NCBI GenBank assembly: GCA_951213105.1
Contig: OX578133.1
Span: forward strand, 145,652,051-145,716,050
Reading direction: 5' to 3'
DNA from: Amaurobius ferox
Lineage: Eukaryota > Arthropoda > Arachnida > Araneae > Amaurobiidae
Length of the DNA: 64,000 nucleotides
Positions 1 through 11,924 of this stretch are shown here, piece after piece (the stretch's first letter is position 1; every line of letters begins with the position of its first letter). The position numbers and the translations under genes were made by a program. Below the pieces are notes generated by a model that was given only the letters and a program-made list of their open reading frames with translations, made no database searches and was not told the DNA's origin.

Positions 1-900
1 AGTTTTCAAAATTACTAAAAAATACCCTTGAAAGTAACTTAAATCCTGGCACTATATTTTGGCTCAAGGTTTTTTTAACCCTTTAACCCCCCCCCCTGCG
101 TACGCCACTGCCTGTTCCTTATGTTACCAGTAGTGTCACTAGTCCCGTTCTCACAAAATCTGCCTGTGTTACTTTGAACTGTTTCACTTATGGAGATTAG
201 CTGTGTTTTGGTGATAGCCTTGTGCCTTGTTAGCTTTGAGTTTCGAAAATGTTAACTTTGTTTAGATTAAGCTTCAGCTTTGTAAAAACCATGACTGTTT
301 GCTTCAAGTTCCAACTTCATTTTGATATGGTTTTATGTTGGCTTTGTGCTTTGAGCTTTGTTAATTGCAAGCTCAAGAATGTTGGTTTCATTTCAATATC
401 ATTGTGCTGGTTTCAAGCATATGGCAGTTGCCTATATTTGAAAGTAAATCTTGGGTTGGGTTCAAGTCTCCCCATCAAAATAATGTGTCTACTTTTGATC
501 CATGCTTTTTCACTGAGGTAGAAAACTAAATCATAACTAATTGAGCTGTATCATCCAGTACCAGGTGTGTGTCCTGTCTGAATATACTTGTTGATGAGTA
601 ATGTATATTGTATAAAATTCTGCTATTTCTTGGGACTAAAATTCCATAAACCAACCAGGTGGCAGCTCACTAAATCCACTGTAAGCATTCTTCCTTTTAA
701 TTGTGCATATTTTGCCCCTCTTTAAGTTCAACCAAATTGTCATATTCTTGGCCAAGGGTATAGTTGTGTTGTTTAAGTAATGCTAATATGTACTTGTCGA
801 ATTGAACTTGCTGTGTTGAGTATTTGAATAAACAGTGTTTTCAAACTTAAAATAGTCTTTGTTCTCATTCCATGGTATTGGTTATGGATACGACAATACA
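1..900. other. AT-rich non-coding stretch with a C-run and polyadenylation-like signals
   Basis: No coding exon is supported. A run of Cs lies near 87-97. Loose internal repetition (phrases such as tttgag...gaaaatgtt) occurs between 235 and 400. A tgaataaa signal is followed by cagtgttttc near 827-843, which could be the 3' end of a plus-strand transcript, but I see no gene leading to it. Confidence 0.35.
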
Positions 901-935
901 CCCTCTTTCTGAAGATTTCTATGAGAGTATATATA

Positions 936-1521
936 TATAAGGACATCAACGTTCAGTTAGACAGAGTTAATGTAATATGAGTCAAATTGAATTGTGAGAT
1001 GTCAGGGTATTGAGAACAGATTCTGCTATTTTGTGAGTTAGTTAAATATTTAATTGCTGTATCCGACAGTTGTTTTGTGATTTTATAAGATAGTTATAGT
1101 GTTATTAGTTGTACATTGCAACTGTTCCTGTTTTTGCTTATTGGTGCTTTTAAATAAAAGCATTAGATAATCAGATATTCAGACTCATTTTCATATCTTG
1201 GAATACACCCCATTTTTGACAACATTTGTTACAACAGTGCATCCTTTCAAATCATGAAGATACAAAAATGAGTCCAAGTTTCTGGATAACTAAACTTTTA
1301 TTTATAAGCATCAATAAGGGTAAACAAACAATTTACAGCTAATTACACTATAGCTATCTGACAAGATCACAAAACAATTGACAGGCACAGTAAGACAATT
1401 AAATGTTAAACTAACTCACAAAATAGCAGAATCTTATTTCAAAACAATGACATGTTTTATCTCAATTCAATTTGACTCATATTACCTCAGCTCTGTCCAA
1501 CTAAACATTGACTTCCTTATA
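936..1521. repeat. Long imperfect inverted repeat (fold-back element)
   Basis: Roughly 936-1170 is repeated in reverse complement at about 1278-1521. Matching landmarks are atatgagtcaaattgaatt (arm 1) and aattcaatttgactcatat (arm 2), the ctgctattttgtgagttagt segment, and the aaataaaag / cttttatttat inner ends. Arms are near 240 bp and a loop of about 100 bp separates them. This is typical of a fold-back non-autonomous DNA transposon. No coding capacity was seen. Confidence 0.7.
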
Positions 1522-2087
1522 TGTCAAGAGGTCATATTTTCGAAAATAATGTAGATATTTAGAAAATTTTAGTATCTTCTGAAGCATGCCAGAAGTTACA
1601 AAGTTGGCAATATTTCACCAAATCAGATGTCAAGTTAATGAAAATGTCACCAAGGTCAGGCAACCATTTTCTTCACACAATAACAATGATTGCCTATAAA
1701 TGTGTTTTCTCCTTATTGAGAGATGACATGCCAAGCAGCATTTTATGCATTTGTAATATATAAATATACCCAAAAATTTAAAATATTAATTCTTGGCTAA
1801 GAAAAACATTGTTTATTTTAAATGAAGGTAATGATCTTAGCAAGCATACAAAACATTAGAAAATTAAAAAATTAATAGATTTTAAATTGTTTACTAAAAA
1901 TCCCTAAATTTTCTATGCCCTTTCATTTCATATGTTCTGTATAAAATATTTTTCCTAAAACAATTGAATTATAATAAAAAAAGGTTTTGGAAAATGTTTT
2001 TTTGATTATTTGAATTCACTATTCTTTCAGATGTTACCGAGGTCAATTCTAGGTAATAAACTATAATCACATATAAAAACAAAGTAT

Positions 2088-2089
2088 GC

Positions 2090-2134
<45 letters not shown>
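2088..2134. repeat. (TG)n(TA)n microsatellite
   Basis: A short TG run passes into about 18 TA units, followed by unique sequence. Confidence 0.95.
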
Positions 2135-2137
<3 letters not shown>

Positions 2138-2714
2138 CAATTAACTTTTTGATTAATAAAGATGTTATAATAATTTGCATAATTGCAATGTTTTGAAAAA
2201 GTTCAGTCCAATAAAATACCATATAATAATTAAAAAGTTCTCCATTAGTTACCTTTATGAATATGGAGTTCTATGAAGTTCCAAGTATATTCTAAGCACG
2301 CCAGAGCGACTGCGCAATTTTTATAATTGAGTTGCTTATCACTGTAACTTAATTTTTGTTGGTTAATTTATTCAATAATTTAAAAAAATATTTTGAAATA
2401 GTTTTTTCATCTTCACATGCTCATCAATTTAAATGTACTACATAAATTTGTGTCACTGAATCTTGATGCTTAGATAATTTTATTCAAATTTTATTCCTCT
2501 TCAAATATTTCATATTTTATATTGGACTGGAGTTTACTGATAATGATAGCTAGAGAATGTGCAGCAATCTACTGAAAATTTTGTGTTTAATTGTAGCTGC
2601 ATGAACAAGGAATGTGTAGTAAGACGGTTTGGGAATATTTTCTTGGTCATAAGCTATTATTCAGAGTGACTGTTCATCAAATCGTTATGAGAAACAATTC
2701 ATGAAAGGTGTAAT

Positions 2715-4368
2715 AGTGTCTCCCCTAGGCATTTTCAGGAGGGCGCAGCGCTCTGCACGTTTTTTTGTAGTGATAAATGTGCCCTGCCCGTTTTTTACAG
2801 TAGTAAAACTCACCCTGCCCGTTTTTGTACAAAGGTAAATGCACCCTGTCCCTACCATTTTTTAATAGTGGTAAATGCATCCTGCTCCCGTTTGCTTAAA
2901 AAATCCTCAGGACTCTGCAAAAATTTACGTCCTTCCGCTATTGATACGCAGGAGCATGACTAATTATTTTCTGGTTCCCTGACGATCTCTTCTGGATTCT
3001 TCACACTGAAGAAGCACCCCCCCCCCCGATCCTTTCATATCCGTACCTTTGTTGATGAACGAAATGATAAAACCTCAGCCTTCCTCTGAATACGTGCGAA
3101 GAAATCCTTGTTTTTCATATCGCTCTATGCTATTTGCGTTACGCATGCAAGTATTACCGTATATACTCGCATAAAGTCGATTTCGTGTATAAGTAGAACC
3201 CCTACTTTCAGAGAAAAAAAAATCTAAAATTCACGTATAAATCGACCCTTCTACTTTCAGAGGGAAAAAAAACCAAATCTCGTGTATAAATCGATCCCAA
3301 AAAGAGAAAATAAAATTTTCCATAAATTATTCAAAAACACTTGAAAACGAAATATATATATAATAAAATTTAATTTCCATAATAAAAACTTCATCGGAAC
3401 TCTTTAAAGTCCAATTCCAAAGGCCTATGACATTTCCCATCCGTTTTGAGGACGCTCAGTCTCGAGTGACAAGCTCTAGGCATTCTTTTATTCCCAGCAC
3501 GCAGAGTCCTCAAAACGGAAGTCAGACAGCGCATCCCTGTCTCTCAAGAGTCCTTTGACCCACCGCGCAATCAAACAATATCTGGCTTCTGCCCGTTATT
3601 TGAGCTGATTTTTTTGTTAACCCCCAACACAGTAGAAATTAGAAACTCTCTTCAATAAACAAGACAAAAAAAAACACTTTCAACTTAAAATCCCGCATTA
3701 TAGGTTTAAACAATCCGTGTTACATAATTACCATTTTTTCTCGAAAACGATCAGCTGTAATCCGAGAAGCGAGTGATGAACTTCGATGTATGCATATTTT
3801 TTGATGACGCGATAAACTGGTAGTCGGGAGCATTGGGGGAGGACAGTGACTCACAGGAGAGTTTGAAGTGCAGAGAAATTCAGAGTGCACGATTGCGTAA
3901 CTACTATCGCATCTCTTTAGGTTGGATTGTCTCGCGAGGAAAAATAACTTAGACTTACGATTTTTTTTTTAAGACACCGCGTATAAGTTGATTCCCCTCC
4001 CCCTTTGAAGCTCTTTTTTTTTGTGTGTCACAAATTTCTCGACTTATACGCGAGTATATAAGGTAGTACTTGTGCATGTAATGTGACCTATATTTTGATT
4101 TTATTTTAACCACTGATTTTGCTGCTAGAATCTGTGTAGGCTATATTCATAAAATCTGGTTTAACAAAATCAATTTTAGTTATTTTGAATAATTTGGAAC
4201 TAGTTTATTAAATATATATTATAAAGAGCTGAATTCAATGACCTAGACTGTGATCCCAACGGGGGAAAAAAAAAAAGACTCCGTTCATTAAAAATTGCCC
4301 CTTTCGTTCAGCTATAGTGCCCTCTTTATGAATGAGCACCCTGCCCTTTTTAGTCTAGGGCAAACACT
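2715..4368. mobile_element. hAT-like non-autonomous element with AGTGT-CCCTAG inverted ends
   Basis: The left end AGTGTCTCCCCTAG at 2715 matches the reverse complement of the right end (AGTGTTTGCCCTAG, ending at 4368). Both ends continue into GGGCAG/CCCTGCCC-type sequence. Positions 2750-2890 hold three or four imperfect tandem copies of a unit of about 45 bp centred on the words gtaaatg and accctgcccg. The target duplication is unclear. A second element (3155-4065) is nested inside. No transposase was recognised. Confidence 0.55.
3155..4065. mobile_element. Nested MITE with TACCGTATATACTCG inverted ends
   Basis: The left end TACCGTATATACTCGCATAA and the right end (reverse complement TACCTTATATACTCGCGTAT) are inverted repeats, extending into the gtataa-tcga phrases repeated near 3170-3290 and 3975-4040. 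An internal hairpin is formed by ccgttttgaggac near 3440 and gtcctcaaaacgg near 3507. It has no ORF of note. Termini of this TACCGTATATACTCG type are widespread in animal DNA transposons; the superfamily is not assigned here. Confidence 0.6.
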
Positions 4369-4688
4369 ATGTAAGTGGAAGGTATTTGAAGGTAATCACT
4401 ATACAGGTGACTAATATGGAAGATTTTATGGTATATTAAAAAAAAAAAAATGAATATAATTTTAATGAAAAAGCTGAAGTAAAATCACAGGTTTGTTTTA
4501 AATTGATACATATATCTCTTACTGCAGTGGAATTTACCTCCCCCCCAATAAAATATCACTGATCATAAGTAAAACGATCAAATATCACTGATCATAAGTC
4601 ATCTGATATTTCTTGTATAACAATACCTTATATTATTAAGAACATTACATAATGAAGACATTTAAAGAGTCTAAAAATAAACACTTAC

Positions 4689-4742
4689 CATCAATATTTT
4701 CAATCAGAACACGGGTACAAAACTCAAAAAGAGAGGGTACTT
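4689..4742 (-). CDS. EloA: Elongin A, internal exon carrying the Elongin C-binding BC box
   Basis: The 54-bp exon sits between an ATTTAG acceptor and a consensus GTAAGT donor. With the split codon it encodes E-VPSLFEFCTRVLIENID. SLFEFC fits the BC-box consensus (S/T/P)-L-x-x-x-C, by which Elongin A and SOCS-box proteins bind Elongin C; the human counterpart is TLHQQC followed by IRVLKNNID. Phase agrees with the exon at 18124-18038. The coding sequence should continue with the conserved GGVPY...PVLERC region. I could not find that region convincingly between here and position 1, so the gene most likely runs off the left edge. Confidence 0.84.
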
Positions 4743-5463
4743 CTAAATAGGAGAAAAAGTTTTAAAATGAGTTAACCCTTATTTATAAACAGAAAAATGT
4801 TGCAATTAGTAAAATTTTTGCATCAAATAAAAAACAAGATGGGCCTCAAACTATCACCAAATATGCTATTTGCGATCTACTTTTTTTAAGTGACAAAATG
4901 TGATAACTAAAAAAAATTTATTTTTTTGTACATTTCACACATAGCTATTTTTTTTATACATTTTATTTATTGCACAAAACAAATCAATATATAACCTCAG
5001 AAAATTTCATTTTAATTTTCAGATTATTGCAGAGAAAGTATCAGCTTTTTATAAAAACAATAGATATAATGAAAATAAAATATGTGGCTCTACAAATTTT
5101 AAAAAGGTGCTATCAAAGTGGCTGAAAAAAATCCTAGAGCAATGCCTGAACAAGGTAGGTAAATCAACTTCATTAAATATTTTTTAGAAATAAACAGGAT
5201 ATAGTCAACATGTCATCTTAAAAATGAGAAATAAATCAGAAATATAAATGAGATATTGAAACATTTTAATTCCCACTTCACAGGAAAATATTAGTCATAC
5301 TAATATTTTCCTGAAAAAAAAAAGCCTACTTTCAACTGTTGCTTTATATTCTATTTTCATTAGCATGTAATTGAAATTAAAATTTAATGCCTTCTAATGG
5401 GCAACTGAATTATTGAAGGCATTCGTGTGGACAGTAGGGAGTGGGTCATTTGCATCCCATTAA

Positions 5464-6498
5464 CCCTTTCCGGGAGGTGGCATTCCAAAACTACCGTGGC
5501 CCAAAAGACTGAGTGCTTCACTTCAGAACTTTTCCCAAAGGACGGCTAATTTGTTGTGCTAAGTCTAACTCTCGAAATAAATTCACTACAAATCACCTCT
5601 TCAACACAGAAATCTACCTTTTTCAGAAATAATAGAAATACTTATTTTCTATTTGATGTATATTTTTCATAGGAATGCAAAATACTCGTTAGTTGCTTTT
5701 ACTATAATTTCTACTATCCATCTTCGAAAAATATGCTAAAAAATTAATTTCCTTATCTAAATTAGCGGCATAATACTGTGATTAATTCCAAGTATGCTCA
5801 AAAACTCAAAAGAATTCAGATCTTTCAAATCTGTCCAAAAACATAATTCGCAGAAACAGCTACTGAAGCTGGCAGAATTGTAATAGTACGCTCAGAACCT
5901 GAAGAATTATTTGCATTTTCATCTTCAGAAATACCACAGTTCCATGAATCTTTACTATCTGCATCACTTTCATTACTGCCCAGTTCGTTTATCATACGGG
6001 TATATTCTTCCACAGAAAGAAAACGTCCTGATCCAGCTATTTTTTTTTATCAGAAATAAGCCAATAATTTCACTGCCGCACATTCCTCTAAAACCCAAAC
6101 TTGAAATACTCTCTTACATTCTTATAATTCACCAATGAAATCAATAAGCTAAAATCAAAACGAGACCCGAAACTCAATTATAAAACTGTAGATGTTGCGA
6201 GAAGTGCTCTGTTTGTTTATATTACAAAACCATGTTTCACAGCTCCAGATGGAGAAATAATTCATTGGATCCCCCTATGCCAAGGTCAAGTATCTGCAAA
6301 ATACATTGGAGTTGTTTGCATAGACATTTAACGCCATCTAGTAGACAAATAAATTTAAATAAAAACATTCCATATGAAAACGAGCTCACGTGATTGTCAT
6401 CTTTTAGGGTAAAATTTTCCTCAGAGTGGATATGTAACAGTCGTCCTTGAATACAAGTTCGCAGCCGACGTGCGGACACATTAACCATCCGGAAAGGG
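5464..6498 (-). mobile_element. piggyBac-like element, TTAA-flanked, internally decayed
   Basis: The element is bounded by TTAA on both sides (5460-5463 and 6499-6502). Inverted ends read CCCTTTCCGG at 5464 and CCGGAAAGGG at 6498, typical of piggyBac insertion. On the minus strand near 6050-5825 is an acidic, Ser/Asp/Glu-rich stretch (SNESDADSKDSWN, SEDENAN) like the N-terminal region of piggyBac transposases. The DDD catalytic domain is not visible. A second copy lies at about 34895-35703 in the opposite orientation and a partial third at 7110-7460. Confidence 0.62.
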
Positions 6499-7109
6499 TT
6501 AAAGCACATTGAATTCATACTTTTAAAAACACTCATAAAAGCTACCAATATATCTATATTCCTGGGTCGCCTTTTAGATAATTATACCTACAGAGACAAA
6601 TGAGGTATAAAAAATAACCATACAAGTCAAGAAAGTAAGAGTGAAGCTCTTTCAAAAACATTTAAAAATGTCAATACTCTTTAATTTAATTATTTAATTA
6701 AAAGTATACATTCTTGAACTATGCTGCTTTTTATCCAGGATTAATGACATCAAATGATAGCACCTCTTAAAATTAGCCAAATGTTTATGAACTCATTTTC
6801 ATTACTTTTTCTAGATTTACAAGTTTCATGAAGAAAGGCATAATGTTTAATTTGCTTTGACAAGCGGTTTTTCAATGGATTATATGATCTATGGTTATTT
6901 TTACATATTGATAATTTGTCACGATTGTGTTCAGTAGTTTAAAATTGTTGACAATTCTGCAGTGATGAAAAAAACAAACATGTATGATTATTTGACTAGT
7001 CACCTAAATTTTTAACAATTATAATTTTCTGTATTGAATAATTCAAATACTGAATTGCAAGCACACAGCTAGCAGCACAACTGTGGATTGCATAATGTAT
7101 AATTTTCAT

Positions 7110-7460
7110 ACAAATCTGAATACAAAATACTCGTTAGTTGCTCCCATTCTTTTATCCGAAATAAATGAATAATTTCACTGCCTTTAACCCCCCCCCCCCA
7201 AAAAAAAAATACTCTCTTATATTCCTATGATTCACCAACGAAATCATAACGCTGAAATAAAAATAAAAACCGAAACTCAATTATAAAATTGTTGATGCTA
7301 CGAGAATTGCTCTGTTTGTTTATGTTACAAAATGATTTTCACCGCTCCAAATGGAGAAATAATTCATTCGATCCTCTTCTGCCAAGGTCATGCCTCTGCA
7401 AAATGCATTGAAGTTAGTTCCATGGACAAGTAGCCCCATCTAGTTCACAAATTTTTCTTC
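7110..7460 (-). repeat. Partial copy of the piggyBac-like element at 5464-6498
   Basis: About 7180-7440 parallels 6050-6335: shared phrases include aactcaattataaaa, gagaattgctctgtttgttt and ccaaatggagaaataattcatt. Both inverted ends are missing. A run of Cs (about 7188-7199) followed by A-rich sequence marks one junction. Confidence 0.65.
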
Positions 7461-8859
7461 AATCATCTGTTCGAATAAGAATTTCCCAACAATATTCATA
7501 AACTCGACTAACTAAAAACTGATAGACGGATAAATGAATATAAAAGATACATATAAAACATGTATATATATTGTATAAGATAAACAGCATAAAAAAAAAC
7601 AGAGTATCAACTTTGAAGCAGAAAACATTGGATGAGTTTTTCACGTAAAGAGGCAAAGCCAGTAAAAGTAATTTAGTAATTTCAACGTGTTTTTACATTA
7701 CATCATGCGATAGTTTTTTCAAGTTGCTTAAAAAAACTATGCAAAATTAAATTGTAAGTATGTTTTAAAATAATTTAGAAATTTGCTCTTATTACTTAGT
7801 ACTTATTTATAATAGATTTATTGTACAGTAGACATAAGTCAAACAACCAACCCTTCTCCCCATGTCTTGAACTGATGAGTACTTTATCAAGGTATCACTA
7901 TATGTCTGTTGGCAAGAAAACTCCTTAGTGGATCTACTTTTATAGAATCCATTATTTCGATATTGAGGCGGAGGAGGATTTTAAAAATTGGGGAACAATT
8001 AAGTTATTAGCAAAATACAAATTTTATTATTATTATTATTTGACAGTAACAAAAACAAATTCACAGAAATATTTTAATTTATTAATGCGTAATATTGTTA
8101 ACATGCATTTATTATTGCTATCTTCTCATTTTTAACATTTAATAAAATTTTCAAAACTTATTTTAAGTGTTTTTTTTTCTCCTAAAACTAATTCTTTTCT
8201 ATAAGTTATTGTCACTATTACCATTTATGAACTCTTATTTTAAAATTTCCTCAATATGTTTATTTCATAACAAATAAATTATCTATCCTTTTGAAGAAAT
8301 TTTATTTTTAATATTTCGACGTTTTGAATTTAAAAAATGGCGTTTTATATCGCTAGAAACATGCCATTTTATTGCAATACCCGAATTTTCTGATCAACGG
8401 GAAAAGGGCAGTGAACTACCCCTGGCCCCGCGGGTAAGTTGAAAATGGAACCGATTTAACTTTGAACTTATAATAATTGTTAACAGTTAGCACTTCTGAA
8501 AATACAACTACGCAAACATTTTAGGAATTCATACATCGTTGTTTTATACATCGTCGATGAGAGATTAATAACTTAAAACAGGGTATAATCTGTAAAAGGA
8601 AATCTGAAATTTCTCCTAGCGAAAAACTGTCGTACATCGAGATTTTAAAAAATTATAAGGTTCTTGCGATCAAGTTTTAAAATTAATACGAAGTATGTCC
8701 GGGATAGCATCCTTCAAACGCGCTATTTTAGCCAATGCTACACACATTCATAATTTTCGTATAGTAGTTTATGGGCCGTTCATATGTAGGTTAAAGTAAA
8801 ACAATAATACATAACATTGCAATATCGGCAATTCAGCTCGGAAGAGCATTCCCTCATCC

Positions 8860-8950
8860 CCAAGATTGATATCCTTTATTCGTGCCGGGCGCCCAGATTT
8901 AATACACTCGCGCCGGCCCCGAGCGGCAGCGTATTCCTGAAACTCGTTCA
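8860..8950. other. Small GC-rich block, unidentified
   Basis: A roughly 90-bp GC-rich, CpG-containing block stands out in AT-rich intron sequence (gccgggcgcccag, gcgccggccccgag). A 60-codon minus-strand reading frame crosses it, but I recognise no domain. It could be part of a SINE or other retroelement. Confidence 0.3.
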
Positions 8951-9384
8951 TATAGATTAATTCGTTTAATTTTTTATTGTGAAAAATATGCTACAATGAA
9001 TATTTAACCAATAAATAAATTCACAAGCACAAAATAGCGGGAACAAGTTTCACACATTTTTATTTTAGCGAGTGATTTTAATTCCGTTCATGCATCCGCT
9101 TTCGGGAACCCTTTAAAATTTGAGTCAGATGTAAAAATGGGGAAATCCATTTAAGCCGTAATTATTATATGCAATGCTCATAGAGTACAGGAAAGACGCT
9201 ACACCCCGGAATGTCGTAAATCACATCGGTGATTACAGGGAGGGTAGGATAGGAATGTAGATTGCACTCACTGGGCAGCAAATGCAATAAATTACGATTG
9301 CTTCGTAGGGGGAAAACTGTGAGAGAGCCGTAGCAGTATTGTAGCGGTTGCTGACAGATTTTTCTCACTCCACAGGTGGATGTT

Positions 9385-9535
9385 CACTCCACAAAGCTTA
9401 ACCGCAGCGATCAAATTCGCCACCGCGAAGTCTCTGATAAAGGACCGAACCCGGCAGAATTCTGATCTATGGGTGCGGGTAGAGGGGTATAAAATGTAAG
9501 GAATCTCTCCCTTTTCCAATGTTTGGTAACTTGAA
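9385..9535. repeat. Dispersed repeat copy, matching 22060-22205
   Basis: The stretch from the Aaccgc(a/t)gcgatcaaa phrase through gaattctgatctatgggt to ccaatgtttggtaacttgaa is shared with 22060-22205 at high identity. Sequences on both sides differ, so this is a transposed fragment. Confidence 0.8.
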
Positions 9536-10320
9536 GTTGTGGTAAAGTATAGGAAAATTTATAAAATTGGCGAGAGTTGATAGATTAGTAATATAAGCAT
9601 TGTATAGAGCTAAAATTACATCATACAGGTCTGAGATCTTAATATTATTAAAAAGATCTTTAAAATCAAAAGTTTGAAATCCTATTAGTTTTCTAAGTGA
9701 TGTTAATTTATTCTTTAATTCTTTACTATTATTTAGAATAAGGTAATTATTGCTAGACTGACGTAAACTATCATTTATTAGATTTAAAGAATTTAGTAGT
9801 AATTTACTCACAGTAGTAGAGTTAAGTATTATGACCACTAGTTACTATTCAAAATTTAATAGAGTTTTTTACGAAATTTAGGAATAAGCACTATATAAGG
9901 AAATTTAAGAAATTTAGATTTAATATTTAAATCACTATTACATATTGATAATTTTCGATTTGATACTATTAATGGAATGTAAATCTAGTTTAAAAAAACT
10001 TATCTTTTAAATAATTTAACAGACATTGTATATAAAATTTTTTACAGATAATAGCATAATTATTAGAGGCTTTATCAACATAGGTGATAACAAAAGATTT
10101 TTGTAAATCATTAATGGAGAGTTTAATATTATCAATATTATATATAGATCTAGACAATTTAATACTACTAATAGCATTTTTAATAGATTCTAATAAAGTA
10201 AATTTCCACATATTAATAAATGCCTCTAAAGGCAGAGCAAATTTGGAAGCTAATTTATATATATATATACCTGAATTTAGTGCCAAATGTCATAATGGCT
10301 CTTAACGAATTGTCTTTAGC
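9467..10320 (-). pseudogene. Reverse transcriptase fragment, Penelope-like retroelement (probable)
   Basis: Two open blocks lie on the minus strand. The first (10286-9990) contains VITYVDKASNNYAIICKKFY, the DK...N...C/K..Y signature at the start of Penelope-like reverse transcriptases. The second (9838-9467) contains LNNSKELKNKLTSLRK followed by FDFKDLFNNI, matching the conserved (T/F)-DF-x-x-L-(Y/F)-x-N-I motif that carries the first region of the palm. Order and strand agree. The remaining palm motif (YxDD), thumb and any GIY-YIG endonuclease were not found, so it is a short dead fragment. A non-LTR or other reverse transcriptase is an alternative. Confidence 0.5.
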
Positions 10321-10643
10321 TATACTCTTGTAACTATATGCTCCAAGTCTGGTTTTAGAAATATATATATATTGATATTCATAAAATTAAAGACTGGAAA
10401 ATTTGCATTGTATTAGTTTTATTCTCCCATTGGTTATTGAATCTCTAATTTTTACATATTAGAAAGTCATAGTGCTTACTTTCCCAGCTTTTCTTTTCCG
10501 TAGTAGTAAATGGTAGGAAAGCGTTTCAATATTGTTTAAATTTTGTTTCACTTTTGGCTTTTTATAATGTTTAGTGATGGATTAATATATGTGTTACAAA
10601 TTATCTCTAATATATCTTTGGATTTTCATAAACTATTTTTATC

Positions 10644-10645
<2 letters not shown>

Positions 10646-10692
<47 letters not shown>
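10646..10692. repeat. (TA)n microsatellite
   Basis: An uninterrupted run of more than 20 AT dinucleotides. Confidence 0.95.
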
Positions 10693-10694
<2 letters not shown>

Positions 10695-11113
10695 TTTTTT
10701 TAGACTAGTGAAGATATTAGCAAATTATTTCTTTACAAATTCATTAAAATATATATTTTTTTTAAATATATCCATTCGCAGTCACCTTAAGCCAGTTTCA
10801 GTTGGATGGAATAAATATAGTGGCATAGGCAAGGGATCATAGTCCCTATTGGCGGATAACTTGCATTAGTTTTTCATAGAGTCCATATTGAATCAAGTCA
10901 AATAATCACTCAAAAACTGCTGCAGTAAAACACGATAAATAAAACACTTTGTAAATACAGCATACATACAAAAAAACTGGTCTATACTAGTTTCAAAGAC
11001 AACAGAAAGTTGTTATCTGCTTTTGCCCCCCTTCCCTTTTAGGAAATCCTGGTTACACCTATGAATAAATGAATTTGCTTTCCATATCTATATGCACTGA
11101 ACTGATTGACTGA

Positions 11114-11335
11114 TGGGGTGATGCATCAAAATTATGGAGCACTTCCACTATAGTTAGAATCTTTGTTTTTATGTAAATCGATCCGTCTCACCTTCGAGAC
11201 CAATGGAAAAATCTAAAATTTTGAAAATTTTAAGTAGAGTGGGCGGTGTGAAGATAATCAAAGACGGGGGGGGGGGGGGGGGGGGGGGGGGAGAGATGTA
11301 TCAAAATTATTGAGCACTTCCACTATAGGTAGAAT
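11114..11335. repeat. Local duplication around a 26-base G run
   Basis: The phrase atcaaaattat-gagcacttccactata-gtagaatc occurs at 11128-11161 and again at 11300-11333. Between the copies, 11266-11291 is an uninterrupted run of 26 G. Such a run can form a G-quadruplex and is prone to length error. Confidence 0.85.
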
Positions 11336-11409
11336 CCTGGTTCTGATATCATTCGATAACGCCTCAGCTTGTTAACTTAATACATAAATTTATCAACTAA
11401 TGTATCATT

Positions 11410-11695
11410 GAAAATCATTAATGGAGAGTTTAATATTATTAATATTACATATAGATCTAGACAATTTAATATACTACTAATAGCATTTTTAATAGATTCT
11501 AATAAAGTAAATTTCCACATATTAAATGCCTCTAAAGGTAGAGAATATTTAGAAGCTAATTTATATATATAGTTATCAAGATCAAGATTGTTTTTAAAAC
11601 TTTAAATGAATTATTACAAGATGGTAACTTGAATTTAGTGCCAAAGGACATAATGGTTCTTAATGAATTGTCTTTAACTATACCTAAGTCTCCTG
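11410..11695 (-). repeat. Second copy of the N-terminal part of the reverse transcriptase fragment
   Basis: About 11413-11690 repeats 10105-10320 nearly word for word (aatcattaatggagagttta, tagatctagacaatttaat, tctaataaagtaaatttcc). It includes an extra segment at about 11570-11620 that is lacking at 10.26 kb, so the two copies have different deletions. On the minus strand it corresponds to the segment before and including the DKASNN motif. It is broken by frameshifts. Confidence 0.7.
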
Positions 11696-11924
11696 TAATA
11701 TACAGTGTTCTCCCTTGAAAATTTTACCAGCCGGGTGGTCAAAGCAGATGTATTATGTTTTATAAATTTTTTCAATGCTCAGAAACACAAATGTCTTTAA
11801 CTGTAAATGTAACTTACATTTAATAATAATTACAACACATTATATATAATATTACAATATAATTACTTATTAGTATTAGTAAATACTAATAATTCTACAC
11901 ATGGATTTTTCTCTTCTTCTGAGA

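Noticed and set aside
249..521. 90-codon plus-strand ORF
   Set aside because: It has low complexity, a composition matching the surrounding non-coding DNA, no domain, and internal word repetition.
8769..8951. GC-rich 60-codon frame as a gene
   Set aside because: There is no domain, no splice context and no conserved neighbour; more likely a retroelement scrap.
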